Source of the DNA: Pseudomonadota bacterium
GTDB lineage: Bacteria > Pseudomonadota > Gammaproteobacteria > Steroidobacterales > Woeseiaceae
Assembly (NCBI GenBank): GCA_022360335.1
Contig: JAKSCZ010000004.1
Location: 1 to 7,342 of the forward strand
Length of the DNA: 7,342 nt
Direction: 5' to 3'
Shown here: positions 1 through 6,021 of the stretch, piece after piece
How positions within the stretch are numbered: position 1 is the first letter of the stretch
Layout of the letters: the number at the start of each line of letters is the position of its first letter
Translations under genes and position numbers: made by a program
The notes under the pieces: model-generated
Told to the model about the DNA's origin: nothing
The model's database searches: none
Seen by the model: the letters and a program-made list of their open reading frames with translations, nothing else

Positions 1-13
1 CGCCCTCTAATAC

Positions 14-71
14 GGTGCCAGTCACCTTATTTCGAGTCTAAATCTGGACCCGAAATAAGGTGACTGGCACC
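14..71. repeat. Perfect 21-bp inverted repeat (REP-like hairpin)
   Basis: Bases 14-34 and 51-71 are exact reverse complements, separated by 16 bases. The outer end reads GGTGCCAGTCACC and the inner part is AT-richer (TTATTTCG). Three or four further pairs are possible inside the loop (36-39 with 46-49). The repeat ends 7 bases before the ribosome site of the following gene. Arms beginning with GGTGACTGGCACC-like sequence recur, as I remember it, as dispersed intergenic palindromes in environmental gammaproteobacteria, which points to a REP/BIME-type element moved by an IS200-like (RAYT) transposase. That identification is from memory; the palindrome itself is seen directly. It has no T-run, so a simple terminator is less likely. 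Confidence 0.85.
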
Positions 72-78
72 CAATTCC

Positions 79-84
79 AGGTGG
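79..84 (+). promoter_or_regulatory. Ribosome binding site fixing the DUF2333 start
   Basis: AGGTGG lies 5 bases before the ATG at 90. The longer reading frame could begin at a GTG at 60, but that codon lies inside the right arm of the palindrome and has no ribosome site, so the ATG at 90 is preferred. Confidence 0.65.
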
Positions 85-89
85 ATGCA

Positions 90-1085
90 ATGGAACGATC
101 TGCAGCGAACATTCTTGCAACGGGCAAATGGACGAGAATCGCGGCCTGGAGCGTGGGCGTCGTGCTGCTGATGATGATCGGCATCGGCATCTGGGCCTCA
201 CGCGTGCCCGACGTCTTCTGGGTCAACCGGCACGCCGACCGGGAGTCGGCCGTCGTCGGGTATTCGACGGTCGATACGCTGATCCGTGTGGGCGAAACGC
301 TGCTCGGGAAGAACGGCGGATACCTGACCAACGACAAGCTCCCGCCGTTCGTCTTCCTCGACAACATCCCGAGCTGGGAGCTCGGCGTCGTCAACCAGTT
401 ACGCGACCTCGGCCGCGTCATGCGCGACGACTATACGCGCAGTCAGTCGCAGTCGAAGGAGGACCCGGACGTCGCCGAGGGCGCACCGAAGTTCTTCTAC
501 GACAACAACTCCTGGGTGTTTCCGACGACCGAGTCCGAGTACCGCGACGGCATCGCATATTTCCGCAGCTACCGGGACCGCCTCGCGGCCGGCGACCCGG
601 AGACGGTATTCTACGCCCGGGCGGACAACCTTCGGGAATGGCTCTCCCAGGTCGAGAAGCGGCTCGGCAGCCTGACGCGCCGCCTCGGCAACAGCGTTGC
701 CCGAACGCGCATCAACGAAGACCTCGCAGGCGATGCGGCCGCCGAAGCGGCCGGCCCGCAGCCCGACACCGTGGACGTCCGGACCTCCTGGTGGAAGACG
801 GACAACATCTTCTTCGAAGCGCGCGGCACGGCCTGGGCGCTCGTGCACTTCTTCCGTGCAGCCGAGTTCGATTTCGCGCACGTCCTCGAGGACAAGAATG
901 CCGAGGCGAGCGTACGGCAGATCATCCGCGAACTCGAAGCGAGCCTCGCACCGCTGCGCTCCCCGATGGTCCTGAACGGCGGCGGCTATGGCCTGACGGC
1001 CAATCATTCGCTCGTCATGGCCAACTACCTGGCGCGCGCCAACGCAGCCGTCATCAATTTGCGCGAGCTCCTCGACCAGGGCTGA
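90..1085 (+). CDS. DUF2333 family inner-membrane protein
   Basis: A 331-residue protein of the uncharacterised DUF2333 family (COG5345-like), known mainly from Gammaproteobacteria; its biochemical role is unknown. One hydrophobic segment at about residues 17-36 follows a short basic N-terminus, so it is probably a single-pass inner-membrane protein with most of its length outside the cytoplasm. Landmarks that match my memory of the family are the VGYSTVDTLIRVGETLL stretch, GGYLTND, SQSQSKEDPD, FFYDNNSWVFPTTESEYRDGI, the FYARADNLREWL motif, and a C-terminal block containing NGGGYGLTANHSLVMANY. Length and colinearity look complete. Start chosen at 90 (AGGTGG, 5-base spacing). It is followed by a hairpin and then a B12 riboswitch, so it is probably transcribed separately from btuB. 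No function is inferred. Confidence 0.9.
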   Translation: MERSAANILATGKWTRIAAWSVGVVLLMMIGIGIWASRVPDVFWVNRHADRESAVVGYSTVDTLIRVGETLLGKNGGYLTNDKLPPFVFLDNIPSWELGVVNQLRDLGRVMRDDYTRSQSQSKEDPDVAEGAPKFFYDNNSWVFPTTESEYRDGIAYFRSYRDRLAAGDPETVFYARADNLREWLSQVEKRLGSLTRRLGNSVARTRINEDLAGDAAAEAAGPQPDTVDVRTSWWKTDNIFFEARGTAWALVHFFRAAEFDFAHVLEDKNAEASVRQIIRELEASLAPLRSPMVLNGGGYGLTANHSLVMANYLARANAAVINLRELLDQG

Positions 1086-1131
1086 GCGGTTCTCCGCGGC
1101 AGAACTTGCGGCAGAACTTGCGGGAGACCGC
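1086..1131 (+). terminator. Hairpin with tandem 12-bp repeat after DUF2333 gene
   Basis: The hairpin begins directly after the stop codon. Bases 1086-1097 pair with 1120-1131 (11 of 12 positions, including two G-U pairs). The loop side carries two exact head-to-tail copies of GCGGCAGAACTT (1096-1107 and 1108-1119), with a third partial copy (GCGG) from 1120. It is placed as a terminator would be but lacks a T-run, so intrinsic termination is uncertain. Its last bases overlap the likely 5' edge of the riboswitch. Confidence 0.4.
1096..1119. repeat. Tandem direct repeat, 2 x 12 bp
   Basis: Two exact copies of GCGGCAGAACTT lie head to tail, and the first four bases of a third copy follow at 1120. 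The repeat is intergenic and lies within the hairpin that follows the DUF2333 gene. Confidence 0.85.
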
Positions 1132-1350
1132 CCCGGTGAGGCACACTCCTCCCCGAATTCGCCAGGTGACGCAACGCGATTCCTCGCTGCGCGTTTAATC
1201 GGGAAGACGGTGCGCTTTTCTTGAGCAATTCCGTCACTGCCCCCGCAACGGTAAATGAGTTCGTCGGTCATCAGGCCACTGCGCACAAAGCGCGGGAAGG
1301 CGACCGACACGGCGACAGCCGCTCATGAGTCCGGAGACCGGCCCGGCGAC
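1129..1350 (+). promoter_or_regulatory. Cobalamin (B12) riboswitch aptamer
   Basis: This RNA element binds adenosylcobalamin or a related cobamide and normally shuts off the downstream gene when B12 is plentiful. The conserved landmarks occur in the right order: TTTAATCGGGAA (1194-1205), GGTG (1209-1212), CCCCCGCAACGGTAA (1240-1254), GCCACTG (1275-1281), CGGGAAGGC (1293-1301) and the B12 box AGTCCGGAGACCGGCC (1328-1343). A 7-bp stem joins 1263-1269 to 1302-1308, with an inner GCGC/GCGC stem. A closing stem is possible between 1129-1137 and 1337-1348 with a 3-base bulge; the 5' boundary rests on that pairing and is approximate. The element lies directly upstream of btuB, its commonest target. 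No clear promoter was identified upstream. Confidence 0.93.
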
Positions 1351-1365
1351 GAGCCCACTTTCGCA

Positions 1366-1383
1366 CGCGTCGGGGAAGACGCG
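1366..1383 (+). promoter_or_regulatory. Expression-platform hairpin before btuB ribosome site
   Basis: CGCGTC (1366-1371) pairs exactly with GACGCG (1378-1383) around the loop GGGGAA. The right arm ends on the first G of the btuB ribosome site GGGGGAG (1383-1389), which is 5 bases before the ATG at 1395. A competing 5-bp pairing exists between CGACG (1347-1351) and CGTCG (1368-1372). Formation of the aptamer's closing stem could therefore switch which hairpin forms. There is no T-run, so control of translation initiation is more likely than termination. The switching model is inference from pairing alone. Confidence 0.55.
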
Positions 1384-1394
1384 GGGGAGAGAAA

Positions 1395-3299
1395 ATGAGA
1401 AACGCTATCGCCATGCTGGCCGCCGTCGGCGCCGGCTTCGTCGTGTCGCCGGTACTCGCATCGTCCGCGGACGAGTCGCTCGACACGATCATCGTCACGG
1501 GGTCCCGCACGCCGATCGCCACAGGCGACGTCGGCAGCGCAGTGACGGTCATCACACGCGACGATATCGAGCGCCGCCAGGTCCGCTACGTCTCCGACCT
1601 GCTGCGCGCCGTACCGGGATTCGCCGTCAGCCACTCGGGTGTCGCCGGCTCACAGACGCAGGTCCGGGTTCGCGGCGCCGAGGCCAACCACGTTCTCGTA
1701 CTGATCGACGGCGTGCGGGCCAACGACCCGGCCTCCGGCGACGAATTCCGGTGGGAGTACCTCGCCGCCGCCGATGTCGAACGCATCGAAGTCGTCCGCG
1801 GACCGCAGAGCGCCCTGTGGGGCTCGGATGCGATCGGCGGCGTGGTGCACGTCATTACGCGCGGCGCCGACGCCGGCTGGGGCGCCTATCTGGAGAGCGG
1901 TTCGGCGGACACGTTGAACGGCGCATTGAAGGGCAATTTCGGGGACGACGGCTGGTCCGTCGGCATCGGCATCGAACGGCTGGCAACCGACGGCAGCAAC
2001 ATTTCGCGCACGGGCGGCGAAAAGGACGACTCGGACGTCACGACCGGCACGCTCAATGCCCGCCTCACGCCAAGCGACTCGCTGACGATTCGGCTGGGCG
2101 CCCGCGTCGTGGACGCCTACACGCAGTACGATGCCGTCGACTTCTTCGTCACCGGGCTGCCGGCCGATTCGGACGTGGCGGCCGACGCCACGCAGACCTA
2201 CGCGCAGCTCGGGATGACGGCCGGCGCTGCCGATGCGCGCGTCCGGCATCATCTCGGCGTGCACTGGTTCGACAGCGAGAACCTCAATCTTGTCGGCGGC
2301 CTCGAAGAATCCTCCTCGTCGTCGGAGCGGGCGACATTGGCGTACCAGGCGGACGTCACTCTCGGCGTCAACCGCTTGTCGCTCGCGCTCGAGCACGAGA
2401 CGACCCGTTTCTCGCAGCGCGGCCCGGTCCTCTTCGACGACCCGAACCAGGACCAGGATATGGACGTCACCAGTGCGATCGCCGATTTCGAGGGCCGTGC
2501 GACCGACCGGCTCACGTGGCTTCTGAGCGCCCGCTACGACGACAACAGCGACTTTCGGGACGCCCTGACCGGGCGTCTGTCCGCCGCCTGGCGTCTCGCC
2601 GACGCGACCACGCTGCGGGCCGGTATCGGCACGGGACTCAAGAACCCGACGTTTACCGAGCGCTTCGGCTTCTTTGCGCAATCCTTCGTCGGCAACCCCG
2701 ATCTCGAACCCGAGCGCTCGACGTCCTATGACGTCGGCATCGACCGGCAATTCGGCGCCGTCGGCCTGGAGGTCAGCCTGTTTCGTCAGGACCTCGACGA
2801 CGAAATCGACGGCTTCTACTGCCCGAACCCCTGGCCGCAACCGTGCACGGCCATCAACACGGACGGCAAGAGCCGCCGCAGCGGAGCGGAATTCGGCCTC
2901 CGGTGGGAACCTGCCGAACGCGTCGGTGTGAGGCTCGGCTACACCTACACGGACTCGGAAGACGCCGACAGCGCCGCGGAACTCCGCCGCCCGCGCCATG
3001 CGGGCAGCGCCCAGTTCGACTACGGCTTCGCATCCGGCCGGGGCCGGCTCACGCTGACCGCCGATTACGGCGGCACCCGCTTCGACAGGTTCTTCCCGCC
3101 ATGGCCGAATCCGCCGGAGGTCGTCACCCTCGACAGACACTGGCTCGTCGAGGTCACCGCACAATTGCAGGTGAGCGATTCGGTCCGGCTGTTTGCACGC
3201 GGCAGCAACCTGCTGGATACGGATTACGAACAGGTGTACGGCTATCGCACACCGGGACGTGCCGCGTACGCCGGAATCCGGGTGGCATTCGGCGACTAG
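1395..3299 (+). CDS. btuB: BtuB, TonB-dependent vitamin B12 outer-membrane receptor
   Basis: A 634-residue outer-membrane receptor that imports cobalamin into the periplasm using TonB energy; E. coli BtuB is of similar length (about 614). A signal peptide covers about residues 1-22 (hydrophobic core, VLA cleavage context). The TonB box is DTIIVTGSR at 30-38. The plug domain runs to about 157 and holds the family block RIEVVRGPQSALWGSDAIGG; the 22-strand barrel fills the rest. The near-terminal block with DYEQVYGYRTPGR strongly resembles E. coli BtuB. C476 and C484 lie close together in a likely outer loop and could form a disulfide. The mature chain ends AFGD instead of the usual final aromatic residue, so Phe is third from last. 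The start has GGGGGAG at 5-base spacing. Control by the upstream B12 riboswitch makes the substrate assignment firm. Confidence 0.95.
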   Translation: MRNAIAMLAAVGAGFVVSPVLASSADESLDTIIVTGSRTPIATGDVGSAVTVITRDDIERRQVRYVSDLLRAVPGFAVSHSGVAGSQTQVRVRGAEANHVLVLIDGVRANDPASGDEFRWEYLAAADVERIEVVRGPQSALWGSDAIGGVVHVITRGADAGWGAYLESGSADTLNGALKGNFGDDGWSVGIGIERLATDGSNISRTGGEKDDSDVTTGTLNARLTPSDSLTIRLGARVVDAYTQYDAVDFFVTGLPADSDVAADATQTYAQLGMTAGAADARVRHHLGVHWFDSENLNLVGGLEESSSSSERATLAYQADVTLGVNRLSLALEHETTRFSQRGPVLFDDPNQDQDMDVTSAIADFEGRATDRLTWLLSARYDDNSDFRDALTGRLSAAWRLADATTLRAGIGTGLKNPTFTERFGFFAQSFVGNPDLEPERSTSYDVGIDRQFGAVGLEVSLFRQDLDDEIDGFYCPNPWPQPCTAINTDGKSRRSGAEFGLRWEPAERVGVRLGYTYTDSEDADSAAELRRPRHAGSAQFDYGFASGRGRLTLTADYGGTRFDRFFPPWPNPPEVVTLDRHWLVEVTAQLQVSDSVRLFARGSNLLDTDYEQVYGYRTPGRAAYAGIRVAFGD

Positions 3300-3311
3300 C
3301 GCCGGGGCTCG

Positions 3312-3330
3312 GCCGGCGTGGTCCGCCGGC
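3312..3330 (+). terminator. GC-rich hairpin after btuB, possible terminator
   Basis: GCCGGCG (3312-3318) pairs exactly with CGCCGGC (3324-3330) across a 5-base loop, 12 bases after the btuB stop. Only a weak T-containing tract (GTTTCCTT) follows about 10 bases later. The surrounding sequence is rich in GGCCGG, so several alternative folds are possible. Confidence 0.4.
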
Positions 3331-3373
3331 GGCCGGCCGCGTTTCCTTGCCGTCGAGAGGCACGGAACTCTGA

Positions 3374-3414
3374 TCCTGCAGCAAGTCAAATCCGTTGCAA
3401 CCGAATCTGCAGGA
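3374..3414 (+). promoter_or_regulatory. Inverted repeat overlapping a ribosome site; possible operator
   Basis: TCCTGCAG (3374-3381) and CTGCAGGA (3407-3414) are exact reverse complements around a 25-base loop. The right arm overlaps the only good ribosome-site sequence (AGGAG, 3411-3415) before the small gene at 3430. The loop contains a second palindrome, GTTGCAAC (3394-3401), imperfectly extended to 14 bases. The element could mask translation or act as a regulator site. It does not match the Zur box consensus I know (GTTATN2TATAAC-like), so zinc control here is only a guess. Confidence 0.35.
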
Positions 3415-3429
3415 GCGTAAGTTCCGGGA

Positions 3430-3741
3430 ATGCCTGACTCGTCGTCAACACCGGCAAGGCCGAGAAACCGGTGCCACGCGCCCGCATTCGCGGCTCTGGT
3501 GGCCCTGGCGCTGCTGCACGTCTTTGCAGCGGCGCACCAGTTCCAGCATGCCGTCGAACACGATGTCAGGCTCTGCCAGACGTGCAGCGCCTACAACCAT
3601 CTCGACGACACCGCGGTCTCGGATGCGCCGCCGGTCGTTATCCCGCTTGCGCCGCACGTCACCGTGGCCGCGCTTCGCGCCGTGGCCCGTCCGGGGCCCG
3701 TCGCGACGGTCTACCGGTCCCGCGCCCCGCCCCTCTCCTGA
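3430..3741 (+). CDS. Small exported or membrane-anchored His/Cys protein
   Basis: A 103-residue protein that I do not recognise firmly; it resembles short DUF2946-like proteins often seen near metal-related TonB receptors. A basic start (residues 8-15) is followed by a hydrophobic segment at about 17-35, so it is a signal peptide or single anchor. Directly after it come candidate metal ligands: H36, H40, H44, a C49-x2-C52 pair and H57. The rest is Pro/Ala/Val rich and ends YRSRAPPLS. The pattern suggests a periplasmic metal-binding or metal-handling role, but that is inference. The gene lies 89 bases upstream of the ZnuD-type receptor on the same strand, so the two may be co-transcribed. The ribosome site AGGAG is 14 bases from the ATG, which is longer than usual. 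An in-frame TAA at 3418 rules out an earlier start. Confidence 0.7.
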   Translation: MPDSSSTPARPRNRCHAPAFAALVALALLHVFAAAHQFQHAVEHDVRLCQTCSAYNHLDDTAVSDAPPVVIPLAPHVTVAALRAVARPGPVATVYRSRAPPLS

Positions 3742-3756
3742 TTCGTCCAGCACCTA

Positions 3757-3797
3757 TCGCGGCGACCTGCCGCGAACGCCGGCGGCTCGACGAGCCG
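3757..3797 (+). other. Two tandem hairpins between the small gene and znuD
   Basis: TCGCGGC (3757-3763) pairs exactly with GCCGCGA (3769-3775) over a 5-base loop. Then CGGCTCG (3783-3789) and CGAGCCG (3791-3797) form a near-continuous palindrome. Both lie in the 89-base gap between the two genes. They could be processing sites, an attenuator or mRNA-stabilising stems; there is no T-run after either. In GC-rich DNA some such stems arise by chance. Confidence 0.4.
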
Positions 3798-3830
3798 AAC
3801 CCGAAGCTACGAACAGAATCGGAGAAATCC

Positions 3831-5969
3831 ATGCATCTCATGAACTCCCCGGCGCGATGCCGTTTATGGATCGCGTTACTGGCGGCGGGCCTGGGTACCC
3901 ACGCCATTGCAGCTGCCGCCGACGTCGGCGGCGACGAATACGATGAACACGCCGTCGACGAAATCGTCGTCGAGGGCATCCCGCTCGACCGCACGATCAA
4001 GGAGCTGGCGCAGCCCACGTCCGTGATCGGCGGCGACGAGCTGGCGAAACGGCAGGCGGCCAGCCTGGGCGAGACCCTGGCTCACGAACTGGGCGTCAGC
4101 TCGACCTACTTCGGCCCGGTCTCGTCGCGCCCGGTAATCCGCGGCCAGTACGGCGAACGGATACGGGTATTGTCCAACGCACTCGATGCGATGGACGCTT
4201 CCGCGCTGAGCGAGGACCACGCCGTGAGCGTGGACAGCATCCTTGCAGAACGCGTCGAGATCATCCGCGGCCCCGCGACCCTGCTGTACGGCAGCGGCGC
4301 CGCCGGCGGCCTCGTCAACGTCGTCGACAACCGCATCCTCGAAGACGGCCTCGACGCGCCGTTCGGCGGGCGCGTGATCCTCGGCACGGACTCGTCGACC
4401 GGCCGACAGGCCGCCGCGGGCGAGCTTGCTTTCGGCACCGACTCGATCGCCTTCCATCTCGACTTCTTTCAGCGCGATACCGACGACATCGACATCCCGG
4501 GATTCGCGGAGTCGGCGCGCTTGCGGGCCCTCGAAGAAGAAGAACACGAAGAACATGGGGAGGAGGAAGAGCACGAAGACGAGGAAGAAGCGTTCGGCAC
4601 CGTCGAAAACACCTCGAGCGAAGCCGAGGGCGGCGCGGCCGCTCTGACGTTCATCGGCGACAACGGCTTTGTCGGAATCTCGCTGAGCCGGTACGACAAC
4701 CTCTACGGTATCCCGGGCCACCATCATCACGAGGAACACGGGGAAGAGGAAGGCGGAGCCGAACACGAACACGAGCACGAACACGAGGAGGAAGAAGCCG
4801 TACGCGTCGACCTCGAACGGACCCGCATCGATCTGCAGGGCGAATACGAGCTGGCGGACATGGGACGCTTGCGATTGAAAATCGCCCGCAACGACTACGA
4901 ACACGTCGAACTCGAAGGCGACGAGGTCGGTACGATATTCGAATCGGAAGGCACCGACACGCGCCTGGAGTTTCTGCACCGCCCGTTCGGTAACGTCGAG
5001 GGAGCGATCGGCCTGCAGCACAAGGACGTCGATTTCGTGGCCGAAGGCCTCGAGGCGTACGTACCGCCCTCGAAGACGCAACAGACGAGTCTGTTTCTGT
5101 TCGAGGAATGGCAGCCGGACGATCGCTGGACCCTGCAGGCCAGCGCACGACTCGAAAAGCAGACCATCGATGCGCCGAACCTGCCGGGCTATGACGACAA
5201 CGCGTTCGGCGCCTCCGTGGGATTCGTCCGGTCGCTCGGCGAGAATCACAGCCTGGCGCTCTACTACGCGTTGACCGAGCGACATCCGAACGCAGCCGAA
5301 CTGTATGCAGAAGGTGCGCACATCGCCGTGCAGCGGGTCGAACGCGGGGCCGTAACGCAGGGCATGGGGCTTTTCGACAAGGAAACCTCGTCAAACATCG
5401 ACCTGACGCTCAGGGGCGAAAACGAGCGCATCGAATGGGTCGTGACCGCGTTCCTGAACGACGTCGGCGATTATATCGTGCTGCGGCCTACGGCCGAGGT
5501 CGAGGACGAGTTACAGGTATTCGAGTATGCGCAGACCGACGCCCGGCTCTACGGGTTCGAGGGAGAGGCGCGCATCGAATTGCTGGACACCGACGCGGGC
5601 CACCTGCACACCCGGCTGTTCACCGACTATGTCCACGGCAAGGACGAAGATACCGGCGACTACCTGCCTCGCATAACGCCGCTGCGCTACGGCGTCGGCC
5701 TGCACTACACGCGAAACGGTTTCGAGGCAGCTGCAGAAGCGACGTTCCACGCCGACCAGGACGACACGGCGGCGAACGAGCTGCCCACGGACTCGTATAC
5801 GCTGCTGAGCGCGGAGCTGTCGTACAAGTTTCAGGACCCGGACCTGTTCGTCTTCCTGCGCGGCACCAACCTGTCCGACGAGGACGCCCGCCAGCACGCC
5901 TCGCCCCTCAAGGACCTGGTCCCGTTACCCGGGCGGTCGCTGCAACTCGGTTTGCGCTACGATTTCTGA
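3831..5969 (+). CDS. znuD: ZnuD-type TonB-dependent zinc receptor
   Basis: A 712-residue outer-membrane receptor of the ZnuD family, which imports zinc (or zinc-bound ligands) using TonB. The signal peptide spans about 1-30 and the TonB box is near VDEIVVEG (42-49). The plug (about 50-170) shares with meningococcal ZnuD the blocks PVIRGQYGERIRVL, a following EDHAVSVD, and VEIIRGPATLLYGSG. In the barrel, YGIPGH and AELYAEGAHIA also match ZnuD from memory. Two low-complexity segments stand out: residues 235-253 (15 Glu/Asp-type acids with 3 His) and 297-322 (9 His and 13 Glu). These replace the His/Asp-rich zinc-capturing loop of known ZnuD. The chain ends RYDF, with the expected terminal Phe. 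The start at 3831 has GGAG at 6-base spacing and gives a proper signal peptide; the frame runs open upstream but overlaps the small gene there. Nickel, cobalt or other metals remain possible substrates. Confidence 0.9.
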   Translation: MHLMNSPARCRLWIALLAAGLGTHAIAAAADVGGDEYDEHAVDEIVVEGIPLDRTIKELAQPTSVIGGDELAKRQAASLGETLAHELGVSSTYFGPVSSRPVIRGQYGERIRVLSNALDAMDASALSEDHAVSVDSILAERVEIIRGPATLLYGSGAAGGLVNVVDNRILEDGLDAPFGGRVILGTDSSTGRQAAAGELAFGTDSIAFHLDFFQRDTDDIDIPGFAESARLRALEEEEHEEHGEEEEHEDEEEAFGTVENTSSEAEGGAAALTFIGDNGFVGISLSRYDNLYGIPGHHHHEEHGEEEGGAEHEHEHEHEEEEAVRVDLERTRIDLQGEYELADMGRLRLKIARNDYEHVELEGDEVGTIFESEGTDTRLEFLHRPFGNVEGAIGLQHKDVDFVAEGLEAYVPPSKTQQTSLFLFEEWQPDDRWTLQASARLEKQTIDAPNLPGYDDNAFGASVGFVRSLGENHSLALYYALTERHPNAAELYAEGAHIAVQRVERGAVTQGMGLFDKETSSNIDLTLRGENERIEWVVTAFLNDVGDYIVLRPTAEVEDELQVFEYAQTDARLYGFEGEARIELLDTDAGHLHTRLFTDYVHGKDEDTGDYLPRITPLRYGVGLHYTRNGFEAAAEATFHADQDDTAANELPTDSYTLLSAELSYKFQDPDLFVFLRGTNLSDEDARQHASPLKDLVPLPGRSLQLGLRYDF
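4533..4589 (+). other. Acidic/His segment 1 of the ZnuD-type receptor
   Basis: This encodes residues 235-253, nearly all Glu with His at 239, 242 and 248 and one Asp. It falls between barrel strands in the first third of the receptor, so it is probably a surface loop able to bind divalent metal. On DNA it is a purine-rich GAA/GAG run. Confidence 0.8.
4719..4796 (+). other. Acidic/His segment 2 of the ZnuD-type receptor
   Basis: This encodes residues 297-322. It starts with four His in a row, followed by a Glu-rich part, then an alternating Glu-His tract (EHEHEHEH) and four more Glu. It follows YGIPG, the same point at which ZnuD carries its own His-containing outer loop, so it is likely exposed to the outside and metal binding. 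Confidence 0.82.
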
Positions 5970-5979
5970 CGCCGCCGGC

Positions 5980-6021
5980 GGGCCTGTCCGCACGACCCGC
6001 GGGCAGGCCCGTCACAGGCCC
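5980..6021. terminator. Strong hairpin between convergent genes
   Basis: Bases 5980-5991 pair with 5999-6010 over a 7-base loop (12 bp with one G-U pair). The same left arm can instead pair over 8 bp with ACAGGCCC at 6014-6021, which touches the stop codon of the minus-strand gene. It sits in the 51-base gap where znuD and the metallopeptidase gene converge, as expected for a terminator working in both directions. No T-run follows on either strand. Confidence 0.6.

Noticed and set aside
60..89. GTG at 60 as the start of the DUF2333 protein
   Set aside because: It lies inside the palindrome arm and has no ribosome site; the ATG at 90 has AGGTGG at good spacing.
1194..1199. TTTAAT as a -10 promoter box
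   Set aside because: It belongs to the conserved riboswitch segment leading into GGGAA, so it is transcribed; no matching -35 lies at proper spacing.
1325..2731. Plus-strand 468-codon frame overlapping btuB
   Set aside because: Extremely Arg-rich out-of-frame translation of btuB codons; not a real protein.
1650..3389. Long minus-strand open frame (579 codons) opposite btuB
   Set aside because: Shadow of a clear receptor gene in GC-rich DNA; its translation has no recognisable domain and is Arg/Gly/Val-rich.
3389..3406. Zur operator upstream of the small gene
   Set aside because: The palindrome GTTGCAAC does not fit the known Zur consensus, so it is recorded only as a possible operator of unknown type.
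3471..3830. N-terminal extension of the ZnuD-type receptor by 120 residues
   Set aside because: It overlaps the small gene, looks like frame-shadow sequence, and would bury the signal peptide; the ATG at 3831 has a ribosome site.
3876..5321. Long minus-strand open frame (481 codons) opposite znuD
   Set aside because: Antisense shadow; the Phe/Leu/Val runs are the complement of the GAA/GAG acidic tract.
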